Source: Nonomuraea solani
GTDB taxonomy: Bacteria > Actinomycetota > Actinomycetes > Streptosporangiales > Streptosporangiaceae
NCBI RefSeq assembly: GCF_900108335.1
Contig: NZ_FNVT01000021.1
Span: forward strand, 164,733-228,732
Reading direction: 5' to 3'
Length of the DNA: 64,000 nucleotides
This document shows, piece after piece, positions 52,428-63,686 of this stretch. The translations under genes and the position numbers were made by a program. The notes beneath the pieces are model-generated. The model saw only the letters and a program-made list of their open reading frames with translations, searched no databases and was not told where the DNA came from. Numbering within the stretch: the stretch's first letter is position 1; every line of letters starts with the position of its first letter.

Positions 52428-53447
52428 TTGTCCGAGAGCAGGCCCATCGCGCTCGACGCCATGGGTGGCGACCACGCCCCGCACGAGATCGTCGCGGGAG
52501 CGGTGCACGCGGTACGCGAGCGCGGCCTGTCCATCGTGCTCGTGGGCTCACCGCGCGTGCTCTACGAGGCGCTCGCCGACCACGACGCCACCAAGGAGAT
52601 CCCGATCGTCCGCGCCGAGGAGGCCCTGGCCATGGACGAAGGCGCCCTGGCCAGCCTGCGCCGGCCGCGCTCCAGCATCGCGGTCGCCTGCCACCTCGTA
52701 CGCCGCGGCGACGCCGGCGCCGTCGTGTCCGCGGGCTCGACGGCCGGGATCGTGGCCACCGGCCGGCTCCGGCTCAAGGGCCAGCCGGGCGTGCTCCGAC
52801 CGGCCATCGCCGTTGAACTCCCCACGCTCCCCACGCCCACCGTGCTCCTGGACGCGGGCGCCAACGCCGAGGTCAAGCCGGAGATGCTGGTGCAGTTCGC
52901 GCACTTGGGAGCCACGTACGCCGAACTCGCCCACGGCGTCGAGGCCCCCAAGATCGGCCTGCTCACGATCGGCAGCGAGGCCGAGAAGGGCAACAAGCTC
53001 GTCAAACGCGCCCACGAGTTGCTGCAGGGCTCCACCGGCCTCCACTTCGCCGGCAACGTCGAGGGCCACGACCTGCTGACCGGCAAGGTGAACGTGATCA
53101 CCACCGACGGGTTCACCGGCAACGTGGCGCTGAAGACCATGGAGGGCGCCGTCCGCTACGCGTTCGCCGAGCTCAGGGAGAGCATCGAGGAGAGCAGGCT
53201 GGCCCGGCTCGGCGCCGTCATGCAGCGCTCGCGCATCCGCGAGCTGCGCCGCCGCCTCGACGCCGAGGCGCACGGCGGAGCCCTGCTGCTCGGCCTGAAC
53301 GGCACCGTCGTCATCGCCCACGGCGCCTCCAGGGCCCAGGGCATCAGCGCCGCCTGCCGGCTCGCCGCCGACCTGTCGGAGGCCGGGATCGTGAACGCGA
53401 TCGGCGACCGACTGGCCGCCTCAAGCCGCTCACATCGGCTGTGGTGA
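52428..53447 (+). CDS. plsX: Phosphate acyltransferase PlsX
   Basis: A 339-residue enzyme that turns acyl-ACP and phosphate into acyl-phosphate, the first step of phospholipid synthesis with PlsY. Diagnostic segments are ALDAMGGDHAPHEIVAGA, the STAG-like loop AVVSAGSTAGIVATG, LLDAGANAEVKPEMLVQFA, and VITTDGFTGNVALKTMEG. The start is TTG 52428, supported by GAGGTGAT 4-5 nt upstream and by the fit to the family N-terminus. It is not linked here to rpmF or fabH, which is unusual compared with many bacteria. Confidence 0.93.
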   Translation: MSESRPIALDAMGGDHAPHEIVAGAVHAVRERGLSIVLVGSPRVLYEALADHDATKEIPIVRAEEALAMDEGALASLRRPRSSIAVACHLVRRGDAGAVVSAGSTAGIVATGRLRLKGQPGVLRPAIAVELPTLPTPTVLLDAGANAEVKPEMLVQFAHLGATYAELAHGVEAPKIGLLTIGSEAEKGNKLVKRAHELLQGSTGLHFAGNVEGHDLLTGKVNVITTDGFTGNVALKTMEGAVRYAFAELRESIEESRLARLGAVMQRSRIRELRRRLDAEAHGGALLLGLNGTVVIAHGASRAQGISAACRLAADLSEAGIVNAIGDRLAASSRSHRLW

Positions 53448-53488
53448 CACCGTAGGGTGAGACCCGATCCACACAAACGGGGGGTTAT

Positions 53489-55860
53489 GTGGACGGGGTC
53501 ACCTCTTTAGCGCGGGGGCTCACTTCGGCCCAGGTGGTGGGGGCGAAGACCAACGACGTGCCGCGCCGCTCCAGCCGGTCGCTGAGCGCGATCGTCAGGG
53601 CGAACGTCTTCACCCTGTTCAACCTGGTCATCGGCGTGCTCTGGGCGCTGATCCTGATCTTCGGCGAGTGGCAGGACAGCCTGTTCGGGCTGGTCATCGT
53701 GGCCAACATGCTGATCGGCATCGTCCAGGAGCTGCGCGCCAAGCGCACGCTCGACAAGCTCGCGGTCATCAACGAGGCCCCCGTACGCGTTCGGCGCGAC
53801 GGCGCGGAACGCCAGGTGCCGCCCCGCCAGGTGGTGCTCGGCGACCTCATCCTGCTCGGCCCCGGCGACCGCCTGCTGGTCGACGGCGAGGTCGCCGAAT
53901 CCGACGGGCTGGAGGTGGACGAGTCCCTGCTGACCGGCGAGGCCGACCCCGTCCACAAGCGGCCCGGCGACGAGGTGCTGTCGGGCAGCTTCGCGGTGGC
54001 GGGCACGGGCTCGTTCGTGGCCACGAAGGTCGGCACCGACGCGTACGCCGTGAAACTGGCCGAGGAGGCCAGCAAGTTCCACCTCGCCCACTCGGAGCTG
54101 CGCACCGGCGTGGCCGACTTCATCAAGTACATCACCTGGCTCGTCATCCCGATCGGCGCCCTGCTGATCCACAGCCAGCTCAGCAACTCCATCGACCTCC
54201 GCACCGCCATCACCGGCGCGGTCGCGGGCATCGTCACCATGATCCCCGAGGGCCTGGTGCTGATGACCTCGATCGCGTTCGCCGTCGGCGTCGTACGCCT
54301 GGGGCGGCGCAAGTGCCTGGTCCAGGAGTTACCCGCGATCGAGGGGCTGGCGCGGGTGGACGTGCTCTGCCTGGACAAGACGGGCACGCTGACCGCCGGC
54401 GGCATGGACCTCGACGAAGTGCTGCCCGTACGCGACGACCTGCCGGTCGATGCCGCCCTGGCCGCGCTGGCCCACCTCGACGGCCGCCCGAACGCCACCG
54501 CCCAGGCCATCCAGGTGCGCTACCCGGCCGCTCATGACGGGTGGAAGGCCGGTGACACCGTGCCGTTCTCCTCGGCGCGCAAGTGGAGCGGGGCCGACTT
54601 CGGTGAGCGCGGCGTCTGGGTGCTGGGCGCGCCCGACGTACTGCTCCAGGACGGCGACGCCTACGACAGGGCCGCCGAGCTGGCCGCCACCGGAACCCGC
54701 GTACTGGTCCTCGGCCGGACCGCCGGCTTGGCGGACGGCCTGGCGGGCGAGCCGGGCGACCGGACCGGCGGCGAGGTCGGCGTCGCGCCCGTCGAGGCCG
54801 TCGCGCCCGTCGCACCTGTCGAGGCGGTCGCGCTCGTCACGTTCAAGCAGCGCGTCAGGCCCGACGCCCACGAGACCCTGCGCTACTTCGCCGAGCAGGG
54901 CGTGACGGTCAAGATCATCTCGGGCGACAGCCCGGTGGCGGTCTCGGCGATCGCGACCGGCCTGGGCGTCCCCGGCGGCGACCGCGCGCTCGACGCCAGG
55001 ACGCTGCCGCACGACGACCCCGCCAAGCTCGGCGAGCTGCTCGACGGCCACACGGTCTTCGGCCGGGTCACCCCACGCCAGAAGCGGGAGTTCGTCCGCG
55101 CGCTGCAGGCCCGCGGACACACCGTGGCCATGACCGGCGACGGGGTCAACGACGTACTGGCGCTGAAGGAAGCCGACCTGGGCATCGCGATGGGCGCGGG
55201 CAGCCCGGCCACCAAGGCGGTCGCGCAGGTGGTCCTGCTGGACGACAGGTTCGCCACGCTGCCGCACGTCGTGGGCGAGGGCCGGCGGGTGCTGGCCAAC
55301 ATCGAACGCGTCGCCAACCTGTTCCTCACCAAGACCTTCTACGCGATCGTGCTGTCACTGCTCGTGGGGGTGGCCGGGGTCATGTTCCCGTTCGCGCCGC
55401 GCCACTCGACCCTGGTGAACGCGCTGACCATCGGGGTGCCCGCGCTCTTCCTCGCGCTCGCTCCCACCCTCGAACGAGCGAAGCCGGGGTTCGTGCCCCG
55501 GGTGCTGCGCTTCGCCGTACCGGCTGGAGTGTTGTGCGCGGCGGCGGTGCTGCTGTCATTCTGGGCCGCGCACAGCGACACCTCTACCCTCCTGGAGGAC
55601 CAGACCTCCGCCGTGATCGCGCTCTTCCTCACCACCTGGTGGGTGCTGGTGCTGATCGCCAGGCCGCTCAACTGGTGGCGGGTCGTGCTGGTCGGCGCCA
55701 TGGCGGTGACGTTCGCGATCGGGCTGACGCTGCCCTTCGTCAGGGAGTTCTTCGCCCTCGAACCGGGCGACCTCGGCAAGGATCTGACGGCCGTCGGCAT
55801 TTCGATCTTGGCGGCCGTAATGATAAGCGTCGCGGTCAAGGTCGCCGGTACCCTTAGGAC

Positions 55861-55864
<4 letters not shown>
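53489..55864 (+). CDS. Cation-transporting P-type ATPase
   Basis: A 791-residue HAD-type ion pump. The phosphorylation site is D296-K-T-G-T-L-T, the actuator motif T149-G-E-A, the membrane motif P253-E-G-L, and the hinge M548-T-G-D-G-V-N-D. About ten spans are predicted: four before and around PEGL and six at the C-terminus. PEGL rather than CPx argues against a heavy-metal pump and for a P2/P3-like pump of unassigned ion. A valine/alanine repeat APVEAVAPVAPVEAVALV is encoded near residue 440. GTG start with a G-rich SD. Its TGA overlaps the argS ATG. Confidence 0.87.
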
Positions 55865-57588
<1,724 letters not shown>

Positions 57589-57622
57589 CAGGCAGTCGTC
57601 TCAAAGTGTCCCGTTCCGTCGT

Positions 57623-57649
57623 GGCGCGCCTCCACCGGGTTGGCGCGCC
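57623..57649 (+). terminator. Possible terminator after argS
   Basis: GGCGCGCC at 57623-57630 and again at 57642-57649 can pair over an 11-nt loop, 34 nt past argS. Each arm is itself palindromic, so alternative pairing is possible. Confidence 0.45.
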
Positions 57650-57689
57650 CTTCCGGTTAGGCTTTACGCGGTCATGAATTGAGGCCGAA

Positions 57690-59039
57690 ATGGGGGAGTT
57701 CTCTGCCTTGAGCACGGACCTGACTGCGAGCCCCCAGGCAGCGACGGAGTTGCACCGCTACGCCGAGGCGCTGCTCGCGCACCTGGCCGCCAACGGCACC
57801 GCGCCTCCCGCCGCACCGGGCTTTCGCGACGTACCCGGCTACTGGCTGCCTCCGGCCGTCGAAGCCCTGGTCGCCCTTCTCGGTGGCGACGACCCACTCG
57901 AACCGCTGAGCAAGGCCGCCGGGCGCGACCAGCAGCAGACCGCGCTCTTCCTCTGCCTGGCACTCGCCGTGTCCGGGCAGGGCAGCCGCATCCACGCCTC
58001 CTGGCTCGGCACCGCCTTCGGCGAACTGTCGCTCGAACGCCCGGTCTCCCACGGCCAGCGCTCCCTCTGGCTGGCCGCCGCCCGAGGCGCCTACGGCCCC
58101 GCCGGCAAGATCTTCGTCCTGCGCAAGCTCGACGCCGCAGCCATACCCGAGCACGCCGACCCCGAGCAGTGGGTGCAGGCGCTGGCCCCGGGCGAGCCCG
58201 CGGTCGTCATACCCCCTTCGCTGGCCGACTTCCCGGAGATGGCGGAGATCCCCGAGCTGGCCAGGCCCGCCGTGGCGGCTGCCCGGCTGGCCAGGCTGCG
58301 CGGGCGATGCGCCGAGATCACCTCCGCCCGCCAGGCCGACCACGACTCCTCCGCGCCGCTCGACAACAGCTCGGCCGCCCCGGCCGCCGCCTGGGCCGAG
58401 GACGAGCCGCTCGCCGTGCTGCGCACGCTCATCGGCCAGGGCGGCCCCTCAGGGCCGATGGCCTCGCTCAGCTCCTACCTGCTCGACGACCTGCGCCCCG
58501 GCGCAGACCCGCACCTGGCGGCCATCGCGCTGCACGTGGCGGGCCCGATCCTGCGCGGCGTCGCCGAGGAACTCGAAGCCGACAGCAGCCTGGCGCCACC
58601 GGCGACGCTGACGGTGCCACTGCTCGGCCACCGCATCCACCTGCAACCCGAAGGCCCCGACCCGGTGTCGCTGGCCGCCGCCGAGGAGTCGATCGTCACC
58701 GAGGGCGTCGTGCCCCGCGGCCGCCCGTGGGCCGCCGTGGTGCTGATCGTCGTGGGCGTGGCCTGCCTGATCGGCGCGGCCTTCGCCAGCACCCTGCTCG
58801 CCGCCGCCGGAGTCGCCATGGCGGGCCTGGCCGGCTGGCAACTCTGGCAGCGCCGCAAACTCGCCGAGGCCGACGCCCAATACGTGGCTGGCCAGGTCAA
58901 CGAACTGAAGGAGCTGGCGGAGGGGGCGGTGTGGGCCCTGCACGCGTACGCCCGCGAATCAGACGCCCGCGCCGAACAGGCCACCGAAGACGCAACCGAA
59001 CTGACCCGCCTGATCCGCCGCGGCCCCCGCGCCGCCTGA
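57690..59039 (+). CDS. Unknown protein with C-terminal two-span membrane anchor
   Basis: A 449-residue protein. Residues 1-335 are acidic, alanine-rich and helical without a recognised domain. Two hydrophobic spans follow (AAVVLIVVGVACLIGAAFAS and TLLAAAGVAMAGLAGW), then a charged helical tail of about 75 residues (LAEADAQYVAGQVNELKELA and onward), likely coiled. It should be membrane-bound with a large cytoplasmic head. ATG 57690 is preceded by GAGG; TTG 57708 is an alternative. It is monocistronic after argS. Function unknown. Confidence 0.65.
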   Translation: MGEFSALSTDLTASPQAATELHRYAEALLAHLAANGTAPPAAPGFRDVPGYWLPPAVEALVALLGGDDPLEPLSKAAGRDQQQTALFLCLALAVSGQGSRIHASWLGTAFGELSLERPVSHGQRSLWLAAARGAYGPAGKIFVLRKLDAAAIPEHADPEQWVQALAPGEPAVVIPPSLADFPEMAEIPELARPAVAAARLARLRGRCAEITSARQADHDSSAPLDNSSAAPAAAWAEDEPLAVLRTLIGQGGPSGPMASLSSYLLDDLRPGADPHLAAIALHVAGPILRGVAEELEADSSLAPPATLTVPLLGHRIHLQPEGPDPVSLAAAEESIVTEGVVPRGRPWAAVVLIVVGVACLIGAAFASTLLAAAGVAMAGLAGWQLWQRRKLAEADAQYVAGQVNELKELAEGAVWALHAYARESDARAEQATEDATELTRLIRRGPRAA

Positions 59040-59596
59040 CCGGACGAACACGGCAACCCCACACCACTCACCCGGCCGACCACCGCAGCCACATGCCGCC
59101 TGAGCCGGCCGATAGCCAGACGCTGCCCAACCCCAGCCGACCGCCACAGGCGCAGTCACACGCTGCCTGGCCGCATCCGAACACCGCAGCCACACGCTGC
59201 CTGAACCTCACCGGAACACCGCAGCTCGCAGAAGGCCGTCCAGGCCTCACCTGGACAGATACAGCCGACTCGACGTCTAGCCGCTTCTTCCTTCCCGGCC
59301 CGAACACTGCTGGAGCCCTGCCCTGGGCACCCACCGCAGACCTGACCCTGACCTGACCGGTAGTTCACGGCCCACGCGCTGCTCGAAACCTGCCCGACCG
59401 GACACAGCCGACCCAACTTGGCTGCTTCTCCACGGCCCGAGTGCTCAGTGACCCACGACCTGCGCGTTCCCTGAGCCCGGCCGGGAACCTGAACTCCAGA
59501 ACCCTGAAAGTCCGGAAGCTGGTCGCCAGACTGCCGCCCTTCCGGCCGAGGGTGCCAGAGACGGCGGGTCGCGCTGCGCAGACTTCCTACCTGCCG
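59040..59596. other. Low-complexity intergenic stretch between convergent genes
   Basis: 557 bp of C-rich plus-strand DNA with degenerate repeats such as CACACGCTGCCTG (twice) and CCGAACACCGCAG/CCGGAACACCGCAG. Open frames crossing it encode Pro/Arg/His filler and lack start signals. It resembles the 9.5-10.0 kb stretch in style. No terminator hairpin was identified. Confidence 0.65.
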
Positions 59597-59980
59597 CTAC
59601 TGGACCTCGATCTCCACGTGAGCCGGCGCGAGCAGGAAGACGCGCTCAGCGATGCGCTCGATCCGCCCCTCGCAACCAAAGGCCAGACCGGCCGCGAAGT
59701 CGACCATCCTCGTCGCCTCGGACAACGGCATGCCGGTAACATCCATGATCACCGTCTGTCCGTCACGGAAATGCTGACCGATCAACGGTGCGTCGTTGTA
59801 CTTGAGCGGCTGGACCATCACGATCCGCGACGAGTCGACGTTCGCGCGCCACCGCCTGGCGGCCCGCTCGGTCGCGGGGACGTACTCGTCCTCGTAGTGC
59901 TCGTCGTCGTCGTAGCTCTCGTCGTAGTGATCGACCCCGCTCAGGCCAAGGTAGCTCACCACCTTGCGCACTGCCCCCAT
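59597..59980 (-). CDS. sepF: SepF-like cell-division protein
   Basis: A 127-residue protein. The first 35 residues hold a basic/hydrophobic membrane-targeting start (MGAVRKVVSYLGLSG) and an acidic run DESYDDDEHYEDEY. Residues 40-127 are the SepF fold (VDSSRIVMVQPLKYNDAPLI, VIMDVTGMPLSEATRMVDFA, and the GLAFGCEGRIERIAERVFLL segment). SepF tethers FtsZ to the membrane. The main sepF is normally beside ftsZ; none is here, so this is probably one of the additional SepF-like paralogues seen in Streptomyces. It is monocistronic. Confidence 0.88.
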   Translation of the reverse strand: MGAVRKVVSYLGLSGVDHYDESYDDDEHYEDEYVPATERAARRWRANVDSSRIVMVQPLKYNDAPLIGQHFRDGQTVIMDVTGMPLSEATRMVDFAAGLAFGCEGRIERIAERVFLLAPAHVEIEVQ

Positions 59981-60148
59981 CGGCTTGTCCTTTCCTCAGG
60001 AACAGACCGTAATCGGCACGTCCCTACACATTGGACGGTAACCGACGATTCCGCATTCGCCACGCGACACGCCCAGCGCTAATTCCATTTTGTACGGCTT
60101 GCAGCCTGCTTGCAGCTGGATATCCGACCCCCGTATACCATCGGCCAC

Positions 60149-60913
60149 ATGCGCCTCTTCACCGTGGACGCCTTCACCGACACAGCTTTCAAGGGTAATC
60201 CCGCGGCGGTCTGCCTGCTGGACTCTCCAGTTACTGACCGGTGGATGCAGAGCGTAGCCACCGAGCTGAACCTGTCCGAGACCGCCTACCTGCAAGGCGA
60301 TTCGCTACGTTGGTTCACTCCCGCCGTGGAGGTCACTCTCTGTGGCCACGCGACCTTGGCGACCGCGCACGTGCTCTATTCGACCGGCGCCGCGACGGGG
60401 CAGCTCGAATTCTCGACGGCCAGCGGCACGCTCACGGTGAATCGCCGTCCCGATGGCATGATCACAATGGATTTCCCGGCCAAGCAGACGACCTCTGCCC
60501 CGGTTCCCGACGGCTTGGAGAAAGCGCTCGGCACGACCCCGGTGAGCGTCCAGAAAAGCGCCCTTGACCTGGTAGTGGAGCTGGAGTCGGAGGAATCCGT
60601 CCGAACCCTGACCCCCGACATCCCGGCCCTGGCCGCCGTGGACGCGAGGGGCGTCATCGTGACCGCGCGCGGCACGGAGACGGACTTCGTCTCCCGCTTC
60701 TTCGCCCCGAACGTGGGCGTCCCGGAGGATCCGGTTACGGGCTCGGCGCACTGCGCGCTGGCGCCGTACTGGTCGGCCCGCCTGGGCCGCACCTCGCTCG
60801 TCGGCGCCCAGCTCTCGAAGAGGGGCGGCATCGTCCATGTACGTCACGCGGGGGATCGCGTCCACCTCGCGGGTCATGCGGTCACGGTCATGTCGGGCAC
60901 GCTCCACCTCTGA
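60149..60913 (+). CDS. PhzF family isomerase-like protein
   Basis: A 254-residue two-domain beta-barrel protein. Conserved family marks are VDAFTDTAFKGNPAAVC at the start, SETAYL with the catalytic-position E44, CGHATLATAHVL, and EDPVTGSAHCALAPYWSARL in the second domain. PhzF-type enzymes isomerise or epimerise small acids; the phenazine role does not extend to most homologues. ATG follows TATACC by 9 nt with no SD, so it may be leaderless. No biosynthetic partners are near. Confidence 0.88.
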   Translation: MRLFTVDAFTDTAFKGNPAAVCLLDSPVTDRWMQSVATELNLSETAYLQGDSLRWFTPAVEVTLCGHATLATAHVLYSTGAATGQLEFSTASGTLTVNRRPDGMITMDFPAKQTTSAPVPDGLEKALGTTPVSVQKSALDLVVELESEESVRTLTPDIPALAAVDARGVIVTARGTETDFVSRFFAPNVGVPEDPVTGSAHCALAPYWSARLGRTSLVGAQLSKRGGIVHVRHAGDRVHLAGHAVTVMSGTLHL

Positions 60914-60999
60914 TCCTCACTCCAGCCACGCCTCTACCTAAGGTCCTCTGCCGCGAGAGCCGCAAAGTAGTCATCAAAGATCAGAAGAAGACACCAAAA

Positions 61000-61049
61000 C
61001 CCCCACCCTCCCTTTACTCCCCCTTGCCCATCCCTCTCACCCTCAACCC
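61000..61049 (-). other. G-run cluster on the minus strand, G-quadruplex-capable
   Basis: Read on the minus strand this segment has GGGTTGAGGGTGAGAGGG and further G-runs, at least six runs of three or more G within 50 nt with short loops. It lies about 90 nt downstream of the phzF-like gene on its template strand. Folding is not shown. Confidence 0.5.
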
Positions 61050-61207
61050 TGCCATCGGGCGATCCTCGGATCCTTCGTAGCAAGGGGCCCGACGCAACGC
61101 CGCCGCCATGAGCGCGAGGGTGATGGCATCCCGTGGGGTGATGTGCAGCCAGGTGATCAACAGCCGGGCTCCTGCTTACGTGATGTGCTCACCTTTCGGA
61201 GGTGACA

Positions 61208-61273
61208 CATACGGGCATGCCCCGCGCGGAGTTCCCTGGCGGCGCATACGGGGATGCCCCGCGCGAAGTTCCC
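61208..61273. repeat. 29-bp duplicated element
   Basis: Units beginning CATACGGGCATGCCCCGCGC (61208-61236) and CATACGGGGATGCCCCGCGC (61245-61273), both ending in AGTTCCC, differ at two positions and are 8 nt apart. Confidence 0.85.
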
Positions 61274-61293
61274 ACCTGGAGATCCCCACGCAG

Positions 61294-61397
61294 GTAGCAG
61301 CGGACGGCCGACAACCAATGGCCGCCGAAAGCCGGCCACCAGCGGCCGTCGGACCGCCGACGGTCCAACGGCCGATAGCTGACGATGAGATCGCCGG
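61294..61397. repeat. Direct repeat, left copy
   Basis: Aligns in the same orientation with 62663-62779: both begin GTAGCAGCGG, share CAGCGGCCGT-GGACCGCCGA and GGTCCAACGGCCGATAGC, and end at GAGATCG-CGG. The right copy carries a short internal insertion. Confidence 0.8.
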
Positions 61398-61398
61398 A

Positions 61399-61443
61399 TG
61401 TCGGCGTACGAGCTGACGTGCACAGCCAAGGACGAGTGAACGG
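61399..61443. repeat. Inverted repeat, left arm
   Basis: The first 30 nt (TGTCGGCGTACGAGCTGACG and onward) match the reverse complement of 62301-62330 with five mismatches, all transitions. Weaker similarity continues for about 15 nt. Confidence 0.75.
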
Positions 61444-61496
61444 GACGTGCACAGCGATATCGGGCGCGTCAGATCGAGCCACCGAAGAGGGCTTGC

Positions 61497-62240
61497 TCAG
61501 GAGAGGTCTATGGTCAGACCGGCGGTGGCGATGCCGATCGGGCCGTCGTATTCGGCCCCGGCGGCGACTTGGGCGGCGGTGACGTCCGTACCTGGCTGCA
61601 GGTGCGTCAGCAGCAGCCGCCGGACCTACGCTTGCTCGGCTTGCCGGCCTGCCTGGTAGGCGCTCGACAGGTGGCCGCGGGAGTCCTGCGGGACCTGGTC
61701 CACGAAAGTGGACTCGGCCAGCAGCAGGTCAGCGCCGCGCGCCAGGTCCACCAGAGCAGGGCTCGGGCCGCTGTCACCGGTGTAGGCCAGCACCCGCTCC
61801 CCGGCCGCCAGCTGCACGCCGGCATTGGGCACCGAGTGCGGCAGCCGGCAGGTGCGCGCCCGGAACGGGCCGAGGTCCAACCGGTCCCCGGCAGTGAACT
61901 CATGCAGAACGTAGGCGCCGGCCAGCATCTGCGGACGATCCAGCGCCAGTACCGCATCCAGGGCGCCGGGCAGCGCGTACACCGGCAACGGCGCCGGTGG
62001 ATAATCACGCAACGTACGTGCCCGCAGCAGCGGGTTCAGGTCGGCGCAGTGATCGGGATGTCCGTGGCTGACGAACACCGCGTCGACCTGATCGGTGCCG
62101 ATGCGTTCCAGCAGCCGCGGCACCGTCGCATATCCGGGGTCGACGAGCAGCCTGAATCCGTCATGCTCGACGAGGTAACCGCTGCAGGCCTGACCCGCCC
62201 CTGGCCACGCACCACATCCGCCCAGGATTGTCAGCAGCAT
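61497..62240 (-). pseudogene. MBL-fold metallo-hydrolase interrupted by an in-frame TAG
   Basis: From ATG 62240 the frame encodes a metallo-beta-lactamase-fold hydrolase with H59-G-H61-P-D63-H64, H135 and D156 as metal ligands, like cyclic-nucleotide phosphodiesterase/RNase Z-type enzymes. A TAG at 61626-61628 (codon 205) stops it after QAGRQAEQA. Past the TAG the same frame continues to match the family: VRRLLLTHLQPGTDVTAAQV to IATAGLTIDLS, ending in TGA at 61497-61499. The last metal-ligand histidine (H213 in LLTHLQP) lies beyond the stop. Without the TAG it would be a normal 247-residue enzyme. It is either a recent nonsense pseudogene or needs readthrough. Repeats flank it on both sides. 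Confidence 0.82.
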
Positions 62241-62285
62241 CCATGGACTGTAACGGCTGGCCTTATGAGTGGCGCCGAGTGGTAC

Positions 62286-62330
62286 ACATTCGCTCGAACC
62301 TGGTTGTGTACGTCAGCCCGCACGCCGACA
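62286..62330. repeat. Inverted repeat, right arm
   Basis: Partner of 61399-61443; the two arms enclose the interrupted MBL gene. Confidence 0.75.
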
Positions 62331-62662
62331 CCGGTAGCCGGATGGCCAACGAGCGGACAACTGGCAGGCCGGTAGCCACGGGAGGTGGCCGGATAGGCGG
62401 ATGGCCAGCGGCCGATGGGCGGTCGCCGGTCGGCTGGCGGGCAGGCGGCTGGCGGCTGGCGGCTGGCGGGCGGTAGCCGGGCGGTCGGTAGCCGGATGGT
62501 CAACGGCCGCCGGGCGGTTGGCTGGCGGGTGGTGGCCGGTAGCCATGGGCGGTGGCCGGATGGCGGATGGCCGGCGGTCGGCTGGCGGCGGTCGGCTGGC
62601 GGGCGGTGGCCGGTGGTCATGGGCGGGCGACTGCCGGACGGTTGCCGGTAGCCGGAACACCG

Positions 62663-62779
62663 GTAGCAGCGGGCGGCCGGCAACCCAACGGTGGACGAGA
62701 GCCAGCCATCAGCGGCCGTTGGACCGCCGATGGCCCAACCAACGGTCCAACGGCCGATAGCAGACGGTGAGATCGTCGG
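62663..62779. repeat. Direct repeat, right copy
   Basis: Same-orientation copy of 61294-61397 with an internal insertion of about 10 nt near 62730. Confidence 0.8.
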
Positions 62780-63220
62780 CGAGCGGTGGCCGGATGGCTG
62801 ACGAGCGGACAACTGGCGGGCGGTAGCGGAGTGGCCGGTGACCGTGGGCGATAGTCGGCGGGCGATGGGCAGCGGGCGGTAGCCGACGGATCGCCGGGCG
62901 GATGGCAGATGGTGAGATGGTCAGCGGTGAGATCGCCGGTGGCCGGATGGGCGGACGACAGATGACCGGCGGGCGTGGCCGGATGGCCGACGGCCGATGG
63001 GCGGCTAGCTGGGGGCGATAGCCGGATGGTCGATGGCCATGTGCGGTGCCCGCGTGCGGTGGCCAAGGGGTACGACTGGCGGGCGATGGCTGGCGAGCCG
63101 GTGGCCATGGGCGGTCGCCGGATGGGCGGACGGCGGACGAGCGGACGGCGGATGGGCCAGCGGACAGTAGCCGGATGGCCAGTGGCCGATGGGCGGTTGG
63201 CTAGCGGGCGGAGGCCGGTG

Positions 63221-63316
63221 GCCGGCGGCCGGCGGCCGGCGGGCGGCGGCCGGCGGCGGGCGGGCGGCGGCCGGCGGCGGGCGGCGGCGGGCGGCGGCGG
63301 GCGGCGGGCGGCGGGG
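63221..63316. repeat. 96-nt stretch with no A or T
   Basis: The sequence consists only of GGC, GGGC and CCGG words for 96 consecutive bases, the extreme of the surrounding G-rich array. Confidence 0.92.
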
Positions 63317-63645
63317 AAATGGTTGGGAGGATGGCGGAAAATCGGACGGCCGACGGTCGACTGCGGATTCGGGGGCTTCAGATGGCCAACGGCAGGCGGC
63401 GCGTTTCCGGTGGTCGGTTTTGGAAAGTCCGGGCACTTCAGCGTGTCTGTGCGGGCGGCCGGTTGCCCATATCCATCGGTGTGGGCATCGGGACCGCGTG
63501 TCTCAGGAGCACCAGCAGCCACTCGCGCGTGCGAACTGTAAGGTCTTCCCCACTCCCCGGAGCCGAGGCGCTGTGCGACGCCCTCCAGAGCCTTCCAGGG
63601 CCGTTCCGATGTGGGTTGAGGACCAGCGCATCGTCTGGGAACGCA

Positions 63646-63675
63646 AAAAGGCCCCGACCGAAGTCGGGGCCTTTT
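63646..63675 (-). terminator. rRNA operon terminator
   Basis: AAAAGGCCCCGAC (63646-63658) pairs with GTCGGGGCCTTTT (63663-63675), tetraloop CGAA, 11 nt past the 5S end, with a T-run on the minus strand. Confidence 0.93.
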
Positions 63676-63686
63676 CAAAAAGATTG

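Larger units (their letters stand above)
60914..61496. other. Intergenic region with polypyrimidine tract and repeats
   Basis: 583 bp with no credible gene. It opens with a C/T-rich tract (61000-61049), then a hairpin TCACCTttcggAGGTGA at about 61190, a duplicated 29-mer, the left copy of a direct repeat (61294-61397) and the left arm of an inverted repeat (61399-61443). Confidence 0.65.
62331..63645. other. Degenerate G-rich repeat region, no credible gene
   Basis: About 1.3 kb composed of short related words such as GGTGGCCGGATGG, GGGCGGTCGCCGG, GACGAGCGGACAACTGGC (62348 region and again near 62800) and CGGTAGCCGG. It looks like an eroded tandem array. Long open frames exist on both strands only because stop codons are rare; their products are Gly/Arg/Trp or Pro/Arg repeats. 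It lies immediately downstream of the rRNA operon. Confidence 0.7.

Noticed and set aside
61294..63316. CRISPR-like array
   Set aside because: Repeats are irregular, overlapping and degenerate, with no constant repeat/spacer length and no cas genes.
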